Made by a program: the position numbers and the translations under genes
Notes under the pieces: model-generated
What the model was told of the DNA's origin: nothing
Database searches by the model: none
The model's input: only the letters and a program-made list of their open reading frames with translations
Shown here: positions 40,811 through 50,365 of the stretch, piece by piece
Layout: every line of letters begins with the position of its first letter
How positions within the stretch are numbered: position 1 is the first letter of the stretch
From: Denitrobaculum tricleocarpae
GTDB lineage: Bacteria > Pseudomonadota > Alphaproteobacteria > Kiloniellales > Kiloniellaceae
Direction of reading: 5' to 3'
Assembly: GCF_007004665.1 (NCBI RefSeq)
Contig: NZ_ML660056.1
Span: 1 to 64,000, forward strand
Length of the DNA stretch: 64,000 nucleotides

Positions 40811-42886
40811 TCATCCCTCGTTTTCCCGCTCCGCTTTGACCTTTGCCCGCGCGTCTTCGATTTCGCGCTCCCGCAGATAGTCTTCGGTGGTTTTCGGGAT
40901 CGGGCGGTCGCCGCCCATGAAGGGATTGTCCGGCGCGTTGAACTGGGAGACCACGCGGCAGTCCTCGCACATCTTGATCCGCTCGATGGCTCCGGGGTTC
41001 TGGAACATGGAGTGCTTGTTGCCGAGTTGTTCGACGATCTTCTCGATCGAGCCTTTCGAGCCGAAGGGCTTGCCACAGCTGACGCACTCGAAGGGTTCTT
41101 CTTCTTTGACCGTCTTTGTATTGCGTGCGTCTGGCGTGAAGTTCATGCGCGGCTCAAGGGCCATCACGCTCTCCGGACAGGTCGCGACGCAAAGACCGCA
41201 CTGCACGCAGGCGGATTCCTGAAAGCTCAATTGCGGCTTATCGGGATTGTCCATCAGCGCGCCGGTCGGGCAACTGCTGACGCAGGCCAGGCAGAGCGTA
41301 CAGTCGTCGGTTCTGATATCGACGTTGCCGAAGGGCGCGCCGCCCGGCAGAGGCAGGACGTCGATAGGCGAGGGGGCCTTGGCGTGCAGATGCTCGATGG
41401 CCATGCGGGTGTTGGTGCGCTTGCCGCTCATCAGCAGGAAGGAGGCGGCCTCGGCCTGAGTTCGTGTGGTCAACCCGGCCAGATGCCCGGCCAGGGCTTC
41501 CGGATCGGTTTCCACCAGCAGATCGGTTCTGCCGCCGCCGTACCCGAGGCCCTCCATGACCGCTTCAGCCATGCCGATCTGGGAGGCCAGTCCGCCGAGC
41601 TCGCTCTGCTGTTTCGGGGACGCCAGCAGGAGGATCTGGCTGACCCCGTAAGCATAGGCCGCGGACATGATGTCGAAACCGACCTGGGTGATCTCATTGA
41701 CCATGAAGGGAATGACATTCGCGGGCAGACCCTTGCCGAAGCGCGCCAGCAACCCGATCAGCGGCGTGCCGTGCTGTTCGTCGTGGATCAGCAGCACCGG
41801 ATCCCGGCCGTCCGCGTTGCGGTAGGTGGTCAGGAGAACCCGCAGGCGCTCCATGATGTCGGTCGCGGCCGGGATGGCATAGCCGGCGGCCCCGGTGGGG
41901 CAGACGGCGCTGCAGGAACCGCAGCCGGCGCAGACGAAGGGATCGAATTCGACGATGTCGCCGGCCGAGGTGATCGCGCCGGTCGGGCAGACATCGAGGC
42001 AGCGGTTGCAGCCTTGCTTGCGGCTGCGCGAATGGGCGCAGATATCGGGGTCGTATTTGACGTAGAGCGGCTTCTCGAACTCGCCGTTGAGTTCGCTGAG
42101 CTCGAAGAGCGCCCGCTGAACCGCCGCCGGATCGCCCGGGTCGGGACGGAAGTATCCGTCGCGTTTCTCATGGGCGGTAAAGAGCGGGGTTGCGCCGGTC
42201 AGATCGAGAATGAGATCGCACTTGGACGATGCACCGTCGCGCGGCGCCTCGAAGGCCATGGCGCCCCGCGCGGAGACAACGGAGGGCGCATAGTCGTTCA
42301 CGACGATTTCAAAGGCGCCGAAGTGGCCCTTGGCCGCGGCAATGGTGCCTTTGAAGATCGGCACGTCCATAACCTGGGGCGGCATAACATCGCCGGGATT
42401 TGTGAGCAGGACCGTCACGTCGAGCCGTCCCGCGAGCTGCCGGGCGGCCTCGATGGCGATTTCGTCGGTGCCGTAAACCAGGCAGGCGCCCTCGGACAGC
42501 ATGGAGACACTGGGCGCCGCGGCGATGCTGACGGTTGACTCCGCGAGCAGCGCGGCGATCTTGGCATTGGCCTTACCCGCCTGATCGGACCAACCGGCGG
42601 TCTCGCGGATATTGACGAACTGGGCGTCGCCCTGATAGCCGGCTTCCTCCAGGATCTCCTCGAAGAGCGGGGCCTCCTGGGTACAGGCGATGGTGATGGG
42701 GGCATCGCCGGCGGCGGCCCGCTGAACCGCTTCGATCTGGGCGCGGCAGAGCTGGGTGTGGATCTGTCCGGCATTCGGGTTGCCGCAGGCCTTGGCCAGG
42801 GTGTCGCCCTGCAACGGCATGGTATTTTCGCAATTGCAGACAAAGAGCTGCTTCGCGCCGTTCCCCGTTGACCCGCCGTTTTCCAT
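40811..42886 (-). CDS. Multi-cluster 4Fe-4S protein of the formate dehydrogenase locus
   Basis: A 691-residue cytoplasmic iron-sulfur protein. Cluster motifs: CNRCLDVCPTGAI and CAGCGSCSAVCPTGA in the middle, CTLCLACVSSCPTGA and CVQCGLCVATCPE in the C-terminal part, plus CVSCGKPF and CEDC near the end. The N-terminal region has further cysteines and a Rossmann-like segment (SEGACLVYGTDEIAIEAA). Fe-S proteins of this type accompany alphaproteobacterial formate dehydrogenase genes and may transfer electrons or help assemble the enzyme. The ATG at 42886 has AGGAGACG upstream. It is divergent from the DUF3305 gene. Confidence 0.82.
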   Translation of the reverse strand: MENGGSTGNGAKQLFVCNCENTMPLQGDTLAKACGNPNAGQIHTQLCRAQIEAVQRAAAGDAPITIACTQEAPLFEEILEEAGYQGDAQFVNIRETAGWSDQAGKANAKIAALLAESTVSIAAAPSVSMLSEGACLVYGTDEIAIEAARQLAGRLDVTVLLTNPGDVMPPQVMDVPIFKGTIAAAKGHFGAFEIVVNDYAPSVVSARGAMAFEAPRDGASSKCDLILDLTGATPLFTAHEKRDGYFRPDPGDPAAVQRALFELSELNGEFEKPLYVKYDPDICAHSRSRKQGCNRCLDVCPTGAITSAGDIVEFDPFVCAGCGSCSAVCPTGAAGYAIPAATDIMERLRVLLTTYRNADGRDPVLLIHDEQHGTPLIGLLARFGKGLPANVIPFMVNEITQVGFDIMSAAYAYGVSQILLLASPKQQSELGGLASQIGMAEAVMEGLGYGGGRTDLLVETDPEALAGHLAGLTTRTQAEAASFLLMSGKRTNTRMAIEHLHAKAPSPIDVLPLPGGAPFGNVDIRTDDCTLCLACVSSCPTGALMDNPDKPQLSFQESACVQCGLCVATCPESVMALEPRMNFTPDARNTKTVKEEEPFECVSCGKPFGSKGSIEKIVEQLGNKHSMFQNPGAIERIKMCEDCRVVSQFNAPDNPFMGGDRPIPKTTEDYLREREIEDARAKVKAERENEG

Positions 42887-43368
42887 CACACTCGTCTCCT
42901 CGCCGTGCTGTCTTCTGTGCTCAACCTTCATTGGAGAGCTTTTGCCGTCTAAAGTCTTTCCTGCCTTGTGTTTTTGAAAAAACCCATAAAACCATTGTGT
43001 TATAGAGAATTCTCAAGGTTGTTTCTCAGGGCGGAATGAAAGACGTCCTTCGCCGCAGCAGAACCCGGAGTAGAACACAGAGGCGTCGCTGTCAAAATGC
43101 AATCTTCCGAACTGCGCGCCACAGGGCTCCATCACTTAAGCGCGACTTGTGGCCGGGGCAAGTTTCACGCAGACTGTTTCGGTCTCGGAAAAGCCGCTTG
43201 GCGCGAAAAAGTTGCCTGGCTCAAACAAGTTGCCTGGCTTGGACGAGATGATTGGCTTTGGAGAGGCAATGATAAGATCCGCGGCGCAGCTTGAGTTCCG
43301 CCCATCGACGGGTGTTGCGGGAGCGCCAGCGCGCGGGGATCTCGGGTGAAGCTGGAACAGGTCGTGTG
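42887..43368. other. Divergent promoter region of the formate dehydrogenase locus
   Basis: A 482-base gap between the Fe-S protein gene and the DUF3305 gene. It holds a perfect palindrome (GAGAATTCTC, 42995-43004) in an AT-rich stretch, a good regulator-site candidate. Two copies of AAGTTGCCTGGCT spaced 18 bases apart lie near 43208-43240. The open frames here are short and lack ribosome binding sites. Confidence 0.5.
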
Positions 43369-43905
43369 ATGGATAAAGAAGTTTCGATGCCTCTGGGTGT
43401 CGTTGTGGAGCGGCGTGAGATCGACAATCCCTGGCAGGACTGGAGTTGGCGCCCGGTCGCCGTCATTCCGGGCGCGCCGGATGTGGAAGCCTGGACCGAG
43501 CTCTCGAGCGATTCGGTGTCTGTGCGCTATCATGCCGCGACCCTGCCCTTGACCCTGCACCGCAAGGAAACCGAGGCTTACCGGCAGAATCTCTCGAACA
43601 ATCCGCCGGTCGTCTATGTGGTTCTCGAGCCTGACGATCAGCCCGACACGGTCTATGACTACAAGCCCTCGTCGGTGACGGTATCGCCCTACGAAGCGCA
43701 GGATTCGCTCGATTCCGGCGAGGAAATTGTCGAGGGCGTGACCATGCCCGACGGCATGATCGGCTGGGTGCAGGCCTTCGTGGACGCTCATCACGTCGAC
43801 GAGCCCTTCAAAAAGCGTAAACGCAAGCGCTATGCCACGCACGATGTCGAATTCGGCAAACCGCCGCCGATCGCCAAGAAGCGCGGCAGCCGCGGAGACC
43901 ACTGA
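43369..43905 (+). CDS. DUF3305 protein
   Basis: A 178-residue protein of the DUF3305 family, found almost only next to formate dehydrogenase genes in alphaproteobacteria. Typical stretches: MPLGVVVERREIDNPWQDW, SWRPVAVIPGAP, and the C-terminal DGMIGWVQAFVDAHHVDEPFKKRKRKR. It is soluble. The ATG at 43369 is used; the frame is open further upstream. The stop is one base before the GTG of the DUF3306 gene, so the two are co-translated. Its role is unknown but presumed to be in maturation of formate dehydrogenase. Confidence 0.88.
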   Translation: MDKEVSMPLGVVVERREIDNPWQDWSWRPVAVIPGAPDVEAWTELSSDSVSVRYHAATLPLTLHRKETEAYRQNLSNNPPVVYVVLEPDDQPDTVYDYKPSSVTVSPYEAQDSLDSGEEIVEGVTMPDGMIGWVQAFVDAHHVDEPFKKRKRKRYATHDVEFGKPPPIAKKRGSRGDH

Positions 43906-43906
43906 C

Positions 43907-44770
43907 GTGGCCGGAGACGACAAGAGGCGCCCGGGAGAGGGGGCGACCAGCCAGGAAGAGGGCATTGAAGAGGGCGGATTCCTGCGCCGCTGGTCACGCC
44001 GCAAAGGGGCACAGGCAAAGACATCCGCGCCAAAGAGCGCAGGTGCCTCGGCACGGCAGATTGACTTTGCCGAGCCCTCCGAAGAAGCGCCATTGGAGTT
44101 GCCGTCCGAAGCCCCGGTTCGCGGACGCATGATCACCTCGCCGCCCGGCGGGGTTCCCACCATCGCCGAGCAAGCGGCGCAGCAGCACGCGGAAACAACA
44201 AAGCCCCCGCAGGGAGGGACTGCTGACGAAGAGGCTGCTGCGGAAAAAACCGGCGGCGCGGAAGAAGAGCTTCCGGATGTCGAGGATCTGGAAGCGGACT
44301 CCGATTTCACGCCGTTTCTGAAGAAGGGGGTTTCGGAGCAGATTCAACGTCGCGCGCTGCGGAAGCTCTGGCTGAGCGATCCGGTTTTGGCCAATGTGGA
44401 CGGGCTCTTGGACTACGGCGACGACTTTACCGACGCGGCCATGGTCATCGAAAACATGAAAACGGTCTACACGGTCGGACGGGGCATGGTGCCGAAGCCC
44501 AAAGACGAGGATGCCGAGGACGCCGAGGTCGAGACTGACGAGGCTGAACCGGAGGGCGAGGCCGGGCAGCGTGAGGCAGCGGAGGCCGATGACCAGGAGC
44601 CCGAAGAAGAGAGTGCGGAGGAACCTGCCGGCAGTCAGGCCGAAGCGGAAGGGGCCGCACAGCCCTTGCCCGCCGGCTCCACGGACCTGCGCGGGCCTGA
44701 TGAGACGATCGGCGGGACCGTTGGAGCCCCGCAGGATTCAAGCGCAAAGATAAAGCGTGAAGAGAGCTGA
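43907..44770 (+). CDS. DUF3306 protein
   Basis: A 287-residue protein of the DUF3306 family, paired with DUF3305 at formate dehydrogenase loci. It begins with the FLRRWSRRK signature, has a long acidic Ala/Glu/Pro-rich linker, then a core domain (FLKKGVSEQIQRRALRKLW, LDYGDDFTDAAMVIENM) and an acidic, disordered tail. GTG at 43907 with GGAG upstream is chosen, one base after the DUF3305 stop. Role unknown; likely assembly of the dehydrogenase. Confidence 0.87.
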   Translation: MAGDDKRRPGEGATSQEEGIEEGGFLRRWSRRKGAQAKTSAPKSAGASARQIDFAEPSEEAPLELPSEAPVRGRMITSPPGGVPTIAEQAAQQHAETTKPPQGGTADEEAAAEKTGGAEEELPDVEDLEADSDFTPFLKKGVSEQIQRRALRKLWLSDPVLANVDGLLDYGDDFTDAAMVIENMKTVYTVGRGMVPKPKDEDAEDAEVETDEAEPEGEAGQREAAEADDQEPEEESAEEPAGSQAEAEGAAQPLPAGSTDLRGPDETIGGTVGAPQDSSAKIKREES

Positions 44771-45140
44771 AGCCTGCAGGCGCCGGAGGGGGGCTGGAGG
44801 GGGACTGAGGGGATTCACCGGCTGTTTCGAATCCAGTAGTTCATAAGTACGCATTTTAATTATTGGTATAAATTCTGAGCCAATTTTCTGTCATGGCGCG
44901 AGAAATTGTTTGTGCGCTGAATAATGCATTCAAAAAACCTTCCATCAATTTGGTTTAAATGCCCCTCAATGCTGCGCTGCACATCGATAAAGTGAGTTAT
45001 TACATGCGGTGTTGTTGCGTTGCACAAAAACGGGCTTGAAATTGTTGTGTTGGCCGCGCAGCAAAGTGTTGAGCCTGTAAAGGTAAATTGTCATAATCTG
45101 AACACATGAAGAACAGGGATGCATAGGGACGCTTTCCGGA
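44771..45140. other. AT-rich intergenic region before torD
   Basis: A 370-base stretch, distinctly AT-rich between about 44830 and 45110, between DUF3306 and the TorD-like gene. It probably holds a promoter for the fdh genes. I looked for an FNR-type TTGAT...ATCAA site and did not find a good match. No gene is seen. Confidence 0.5.
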
Positions 45141-45758
45141 ATGGCTCACCCCTCAGCGGTGTCAGACTCAAACGACATGTCGGAAGAAGATCTTCTTCGG
45201 GCACAGATGTACCGCTTTCTGGCGCGCCTTCTGGCTGCGCCGCCGGACAAGGCTACGCTCGATGCGGTCTCGCGCCTGACGGGTGACGATACGGATCTCG
45301 GCAAGGCGCTGAGCACGGCGGCGGTTCTGGCCGGGAAGACCTCGGCGGCGGATGCGGAGCGCGAATACAATGCCCTCTTTATCGGTCTGGGGCGCGGCGA
45401 GCTGGTGCCCTTCGGCTCCTATTACATGGCCGGCTTCCTGAACGAAAAGCCCCTGGCGAAACTCCGTAAGCACATGATCCAGCTTGAGATGGCCCGCTCG
45501 GATGACGTCTCCGAGCCGGAGGACCATATCGCGGCGCTTTGTGAGATGATGGCGGGAATGGTCGACGGTGTTTTCGGCGGTGACGATAACCTGCATGGAC
45601 AGCAGGCCTTTTTCGATTCCCATATCGGGCCTTGGGCGCCGAAGTTCTTTCAGGATCTTGAGGCAGCCGAGTCCTCGACTTTTTATGCGCCGGTCGGGAC
45701 GATCGGACGGGTGTTTATGGAGATTGAGGCGACCGCCTTTAAGATGGTGGCCGATTAG
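45141..45758 (+). CDS. TorD/DmsD-family chaperone
   Basis: A 205-residue all-helical chaperone of the TorD family, which binds Tat signal peptides of molybdoenzymes and holds them until the cofactor is loaded. Features: LRAQMYRFLARLLAAPPDK at the N terminus, EYNALFIGLGRGELVPFGSYYMAGFLNEKPLAKLRK in the middle (the family's E-Y-x-x-L-F-x-G-x-G and P-x-x-S/G-x-Y pattern), and EPEDHIAALCEMMAGM. Its target is very likely the FdhA subunit encoded downstream. Confidence 0.88.
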   Translation: MAHPSAVSDSNDMSEEDLLRAQMYRFLARLLAAPPDKATLDAVSRLTGDDTDLGKALSTAAVLAGKTSAADAEREYNALFIGLGRGELVPFGSYYMAGFLNEKPLAKLRKHMIQLEMARSDDVSEPEDHIAALCEMMAGMVDGVFGGDDNLHGQQAFFDSHIGPWAPKFFQDLEAAESSTFYAPVGTIGRVFMEIEATAFKMVAD

Positions 45759-45955
45759 AGCTCGCCCGTTCCGAGCCGGTGGCGGTGAAGGACGGTCGAT
45801 TGAGAAGGAGAGCGGTAGGTTAGTGCGAACATGTCCGGGCCCATAACAGAGGTGTAGGGTCCGGACGCATCCGGAAAAAGGTCGGCGCCTAACCGGATGG
45901 TGAAGTCAAACGTCGCATCGTGTGGAGCGATGACACAAAAAATGAGGTGGATCTT

Positions 45956-46153
45956 ATGAAAGACGAACGGGCAGAGAAAACGGCCAAGCGCCGTGATTTC
46001 CTGAAGCTCGCCGGCCTCGGCGTTGTTACGGCGGGGGCTGGTCTTGCCGGCGCGTCGAAGGACGGCGAGGCGGCCGTCGCGCCGGCGAAAGGCAGCGGCG
46101 ATTACCGCGAGACCGAGCACGTGAAAACGTACTACGACCTCGCGCGCTTCTAA
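45956..46153 (+). CDS. Small Tat-signal protein of the formate dehydrogenase locus
   Basis: A 65-residue protein with a twin-arginine signal (KRRDFLKLAGLGVVTAGAG) and a short mature end (GDYRETEHVKTYYDLARF). Such small Tat proteins precede the catalytic subunit in alphaproteobacterial fdh operons. The Tyr-rich tail might be an accessory or assembly piece. GAGGTGG lies upstream of the ATG at 45956. It ends 70 bases before fdhA and is probably on the same transcript. Confidence 0.82.
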   Translation: MKDERAEKTAKRRDFLKLAGLGVVTAGAGLAGASKDGEAAVAPAKGSGDYRETEHVKTYYDLARF

Positions 46154-46222
46154 GCGATTTTCCACCAAATATTCTGACACGTCCCGGCCGGGAAACCCGC
46201 CGGGCTTGAGTGGGAGAGAAAC

Positions 46223-49096
46223 ATGCTCAGGAAAAAAGTAAACGGAGCGACGAGAAGCCCGCGTCTCTCGAAATCGCTGGCCGGTCTGACCGGTGGCGCG
46301 ATCGATCGCCGTTCCTTCCTCCGCCGGTCCGGTCTGACGGCAGGTGGTTTGGCAGCTGCAGGCGCCATCGGCGGCGGTATGGTCAAAAAGGCCGAGGCCG
46401 CAGGGGCGGGCACAAGCGGTAACGTGAAGATCGTAAAATCGGTCTGCACACACTGTTCCGTCGGCTGTACGGTTCTGGCCGAGGTCGATAACGGTGTTTG
46501 GGTTGGGCAGGAGCCGGGCTTCGACAGCCCCTTCAACCTGGGTGCGCACTGCGCGAAAGGCGCGTCGGTCCGCGAACACGCACATGGCGAACGCCGGCTG
46601 AAGTATCCGATGAAGCTGGTCAACGGCGAATGGCAGAAGATGTCATGGGACGCCGCGGTCACCGAAATCGGCGACGGCATGCTGAAGATCCGCGAAGAAT
46701 CCGGACCGGATGCGGTCTACTGGCTCGGCTCGGCGAAGCACAACAACGAGCAGGCTTATCTCTTCCGTAAGTTCGCGGCCTTCTGGGGCACGAACAACGT
46801 AGATCATCAGGCGCGTATCTGTCACTCGACCACGGTCGCGGGTGTTGCGAACACCTGGGGCTACGGCGCCATGACCAACAGCTACAATGACATTCACAAA
46901 AGTCGGGCGATCTTCCTGATCGGTGGTAACCCGGCCGAGGCGCATCCGGTTTCGCTGCTTCACCTTCTCAAGGCGAAAGAGCAGAACAACGCGCCGCTGA
47001 TCGTTTGCGATCCGCGCTTTACCCGCACCGCGGCCCATGCCGACGAGTTCGTCCGGATGCGTCCGGGCACGGACGTCGGGCTGGTCTGGGGGATCCTCTG
47101 GCATCTCTTCGAGAATGGCTGGGAGGACAAAGAGTTCATCCGCCAGCGTGTCTGGGGCATGGACCAGATTAAAACCGAAGTCGCCAAGTGGACTCCGGAA
47201 GAGACCGAGCGGGTGACCGGTGTTCCGGGCTCCCAGCTCAAGCGCGTTGCGCGCCTGATGGCGAACAACCGTCCGGGCACGGTGATCTGGTGCATGGGCG
47301 GTACCCAGCACACCAACGGCAACAACAACACCCGTGCCTACTGCATCCTGCAGCTTGCGCTGGGCAACATGGGCACGTCCGGTGGCGGAACCAACATCTT
47401 CCGCGGCCATGACAACGTCCAGGGTGCGACGGATCTGGGCGTGCTTTGCCACACCCTGCCGGGCTACTACGGCATCAAGGCCGGTTCCTGGAAGCACTGG
47501 TCACGGGTCTGGGATGTCGACTACGACTTCCTGCTCAAGCAGTTCCAGGATCAGAAGCTCATGGAGACTGCCGGCATGCCGGTGTCGCGCTGGATCGACG
47601 GTGTCCTTGAAGACAAGGAGAACATCGACCAGCCGGACAACGTCCGGGCCATGGTGCTTTGGGGGCATGCGCCGAACTCGCAGACCCGTATGACCGAGAT
47701 GAAAACGGCGATGGAAAAACTCGACATGCTTGTCGTGGTCGATCCTTACCCGACGGTCTCGGCGATCCTGCACGACCGGAAGGAGGGCGCCTACCTGCTG
47801 CCCGCCTGTACCCAGTTCGAGACCTATGGCTCGGTGACCGCGTCCAACCGGTCGCTGCAGTGGCGCGAGAAGATTATCGAGCCGCTGTTCGAATCCAAGA
47901 CCGACCATGAGATTATCTATCTCCTGGCCGAGAAGTTCGGTTTCGCCGACGAAATGTTCAAGCATATCCAGGTCGACGGGAAGATCCCGCTGGTCGAGGA
48001 TGTCACCCGCGAGTTCAACAAGGGTATGTGGACGATCGGCTACACCGGGCAGTCGCCGGAACGTATGCGCAAGCATATGGAGAACCAGCATACCTTCGAC
48101 CGGACGACCCTGTTGGCCAACGGCGGCCCCTGTGACGGGGAATACTACGGTATGCCCTGGCCATCGTGGGGTACGGCGGAAATGGGTCATCCGGGCACGC
48201 CGAACCTTTACGACATCTCCAAGCCGGTTGCGGAGGGCGGACTGTCGTTCCGTGCGCGCTTCGGTGTCGAGCGGGAGGGCGACAACCTTCTGGCGGAGGG
48301 CTCCTATCCGGTCGGATCCGAGATCAAGGACGGCTATCCGGAGTTCACCATGGCCATGCTCAAGAAACTGGGCTGGGATGGCGATCTGACCGCGGAAGAA
48401 CGTGCCACGATCGAGGGCATTGCAGGTGACAAGACCAACTGGAAGACCGACCTCTCCGGCGGTATCCAGCGGGTCGCCATCAAGCACGGCTGCTCGCCCT
48501 TCGGTAACGCCAAGGCACGGGCCGTGGTCTGGAACTTCCCGGATCCGATCCCGCTGCACCGCGAGCCGCTCTACACGGCACGCCGCGATCTGGTCGAAGA
48601 CTATCCGACTTACGAGGATCGCCAGATGTACCGTCTGCCGACCATGTACGCTTCGATCCAGAAGAAGGACTTCTCCAAGGACTTCCCGACCGTGCTGACC
48701 TCCGGGCGGCTGGTTGAATACGAAGGCGGCGGTGACGAGACCCGGTCGAACCCCTGGCTGGCGGAACTCCAGCAGGACATGTTCGTCGAGATCAATCCTT
48801 TCGATGCCAACACCGCGGGTATCCGCGATGGTGCGATGGTCTGGCTGCATTCGCCGGAAGGCTCCAAGGTCAAGGTTATGGCCATGGTGACCGAACGGGT
48901 CGGACGCGGCGTCGCCTTCATGCCCTTCCACTTCGGTGGCCATCTGGAGGGCGAGGACCGAAGGCACAAGTATCCGAAGGGTGCCGATCCTTATGTTCTT
49001 GGCGAGTCGTCGAACACCGCTCAGACCTACGGGTATGACTCGGTGACCAACATGCAAGAAACCAAAGCTACGCTCTGTCGTATCGAGCTGGCGTAA
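46223..49096 (+). CDS. fdhA: Formate dehydrogenase alpha (catalytic) subunit
   Basis: A 957-residue molybdenum/tungsten bis-MGD enzyme that oxidises formate to CO2 in the periplasm. A Tat signal (DRRSFLRRSGLTAGG) is at residues ~28-42. The 4Fe-4S site is CTHCSVGC (Cys75, 78, 82) with a fourth Cys in GAHCAKGA. The metal ligand is Cys200 in ARICHSTTVAG, so this is the cysteine, not selenocysteine, form. The final domain (RLVEYEGGGDETRSNPWLAELQ, then the MGD-binding C-terminal part) is complete. A ribosome binding site (GGGAGAG) precedes the ATG. fdhB follows after 14 bases. Confidence 0.95.
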   Translation: MLRKKVNGATRSPRLSKSLAGLTGGAIDRRSFLRRSGLTAGGLAAAGAIGGGMVKKAEAAGAGTSGNVKIVKSVCTHCSVGCTVLAEVDNGVWVGQEPGFDSPFNLGAHCAKGASVREHAHGERRLKYPMKLVNGEWQKMSWDAAVTEIGDGMLKIREESGPDAVYWLGSAKHNNEQAYLFRKFAAFWGTNNVDHQARICHSTTVAGVANTWGYGAMTNSYNDIHKSRAIFLIGGNPAEAHPVSLLHLLKAKEQNNAPLIVCDPRFTRTAAHADEFVRMRPGTDVGLVWGILWHLFENGWEDKEFIRQRVWGMDQIKTEVAKWTPEETERVTGVPGSQLKRVARLMANNRPGTVIWCMGGTQHTNGNNNTRAYCILQLALGNMGTSGGGTNIFRGHDNVQGATDLGVLCHTLPGYYGIKAGSWKHWSRVWDVDYDFLLKQFQDQKLMETAGMPVSRWIDGVLEDKENIDQPDNVRAMVLWGHAPNSQTRMTEMKTAMEKLDMLVVVDPYPTVSAILHDRKEGAYLLPACTQFETYGSVTASNRSLQWREKIIEPLFESKTDHEIIYLLAEKFGFADEMFKHIQVDGKIPLVEDVTREFNKGMWTIGYTGQSPERMRKHMENQHTFDRTTLLANGGPCDGEYYGMPWPSWGTAEMGHPGTPNLYDISKPVAEGGLSFRARFGVEREGDNLLAEGSYPVGSEIKDGYPEFTMAMLKKLGWDGDLTAEERATIEGIAGDKTNWKTDLSGGIQRVAIKHGCSPFGNAKARAVVWNFPDPIPLHREPLYTARRDLVEDYPTYEDRQMYRLPTMYASIQKKDFSKDFPTVLTSGRLVEYEGGGDETRSNPWLAELQQDMFVEINPFDANTAGIRDGAMVWLHSPEGSKVKVMAMVTERVGRGVAFMPFHFGGHLEGEDRRHKYPKGADPYVLGESSNTAQTYGYDSVTNMQETKATLCRIELA

Positions 49097-49110
49097 GGAG
49101 GATCTGAGAA

Positions 49111-49707
49111 ATGGCAAGAATGAAGTTTCTTTGTGATGCCGAACGCTGCATCGAGTGCAACGCCTGTGTCACGGCCTGTAAAAACGAGAACGAGGTGCCC
49201 TGGGGCGTAAACCGCCGCCGCGTCGTCACCATCAATGACGGCAAACCCGGCGAGCGCTCCATTTCAGTGGCTTGCATGCATTGCTCGGACGCGCCCTGTA
49301 TGGCGGTCTGTCCGGTCGACTGCTTCTACCAGAACGAAGAGGGTGTGGTCCTGCACTCCAAGGATCTCTGCATCGGTTGCGGTTACTGCTTCTACGCCTG
49401 TCCGTTCGGCGCACCGCAGTATCCGCAGGCCGGTAACTTCGGGTCCCGTGGCAAGATGGACAAATGCACCTTCTGTAACGGTGGTCCGGAAGACAACCAC
49501 AGTGAAGCCGAGTTCCAGAAGTATGGCCGGAACCGTTTGGCCGAGGGCAAGCTGCCGCTTTGCGCCGAAATGTGTTCGACCAAGGCTCTACTGGCCGGCG
49601 ACGGCGACTCTGTCTCGAACATCTACCGCGAGCGTGTTGTCGCCCGTGGCTTCGGTTCGGGCGCCTGGGGCTGGGGGACGGCCTACGAGGCGAAGACCGG
49701 CGGTTGA
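49111..49707 (+). CDS. fdhB: Formate dehydrogenase beta (iron-sulfur) subunit
   Basis: A 198-residue electron-transfer subunit with four 4Fe-4S sites: CIECNACVTACKNE, CMHCSDAPCMAVCPVD, CIGCGYCFYACPFG, and CTFC paired with CAEMC. It passes electrons from FdhA to the membrane cytochrome b subunit. There is no membrane anchor, unlike the E. coli FdnH/FdoH type. It probably moves with FdhA through the Tat system without its own signal. GGAGG precedes the ATG. A hairpin after the gene may lower expression of the genes beyond. Confidence 0.93.
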   Translation: MARMKFLCDAERCIECNACVTACKNENEVPWGVNRRRVVTINDGKPGERSISVACMHCSDAPCMAVCPVDCFYQNEEGVVLHSKDLCIGCGYCFYACPFGAPQYPQAGNFGSRGKMDKCTFCNGGPEDNHSEAEFQKYGRNRLAEGKLPLCAEMCSTKALLAGDGDSVSNIYRERVVARGFGSGAWGWGTAYEAKTGG

Positions 49708-49744
49708 TGCATACCGCGGGATGTAGAGTGTTTTCTTGAGGGAG

Positions 49745-49770
49745 GGGCGGCTTTTTGCCGCCCTTCTTTT
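49745..49770 (+). terminator. Terminator-like hairpin after fdhB
   Basis: GGGCGGC (49745-49751) pairs with GCCGCCC (49757-49763) around a TTTTT loop, followed by TTCTTTT. It may act as a partial terminator between fdhB and the downstream fdh genes. Confidence 0.7.
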
Positions 49771-49951
49771 CAAGAGCCTGGCTTTTCAGGAACCCGGCTT
49801 TTAAAAGGCCCGGCTTTCGAAGAGCCCCCGGGTTTCTTCTCCGGCTGGATGGGGAAGAGGTTCCTGCGGACCTGTAACGTTAACGAGCCTGAAGTGCGGT
49901 CGGTTTCGAGGAAACGCCTGACCGTCGGGCTTCAACCAGAGGGATAGTGCG

Positions 49952-50158
49952 TTGAAGAAGACGAAACAGTCTCGGCGCGACTTCATGGCATTGGGTGGAA
50001 GTCTTCTGCTTGGTCTGACGCTGACCGCCTGCCGCCAAGAGGAGCAGGGGCGTAAACTGCTGTACGACAAGGGCACCTATCTTGGGGAGGCGGACGAAGG
50101 CCTTTCCGATGAAGATCGGGCGAAGCTGCGGCAGCGCGCAACATTTCAAAGAGATTGA
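49952..50158 (+). CDS. Small Tat-exported lipoprotein
   Basis: A 68-residue protein starting at TTG (AGAGGGA seven bases before). It carries a twin-arginine motif (SRRDFMALGG) followed by a lipobox LTAC (Cys27), so it is probably exported folded and lipidated. The short mature part (YLGEADEGLSDEDRAKLRQRA) is charged. Its place between fdhB and fdhC points to a role in the dehydrogenase complex or its assembly. The TTG start is required to keep the Tat motif. Confidence 0.72.
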   Translation: MKKTKQSRRDFMALGGSLLLGLTLTACRQEEQGRKLLYDKGTYLGEADEGLSDEDRAKLRQRATFQRD

Positions 50159-50365
50159 GGCCTGGCGCATGTTCGATGCCAACGTCCTGTCGCGCGAGAC
50201 AAATGCGAGGCGGGCCACGCGGTATCCGGAGAGCGAGGTGAAGGCTTGAGGCGGTGCCGCGGTATCTGCGGTATAACCAATGAGTGATATCGGAAAGAGG
50301 GTTTCGTTTCATTGCAAGGTGAGATGCAGCGAAACCGAAGCTTTAGATGCATTGAAAGGGTGGCG

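Noticed and set aside
41012-42538. 508-codon plus-strand frame
   Set aside because: Antisense to the Fe-S protein gene whose cysteine motifs are unmistakable.
43036-43349. Several short frames before DUF3305
   Set aside because: They overlap each other in different frames across a small DNA repeat, with no ribosome binding site.
47501-49117. 538-codon minus-strand frame
   Set aside because: Lies wholly antisense to fdhA, which has clear motifs on the plus strand.
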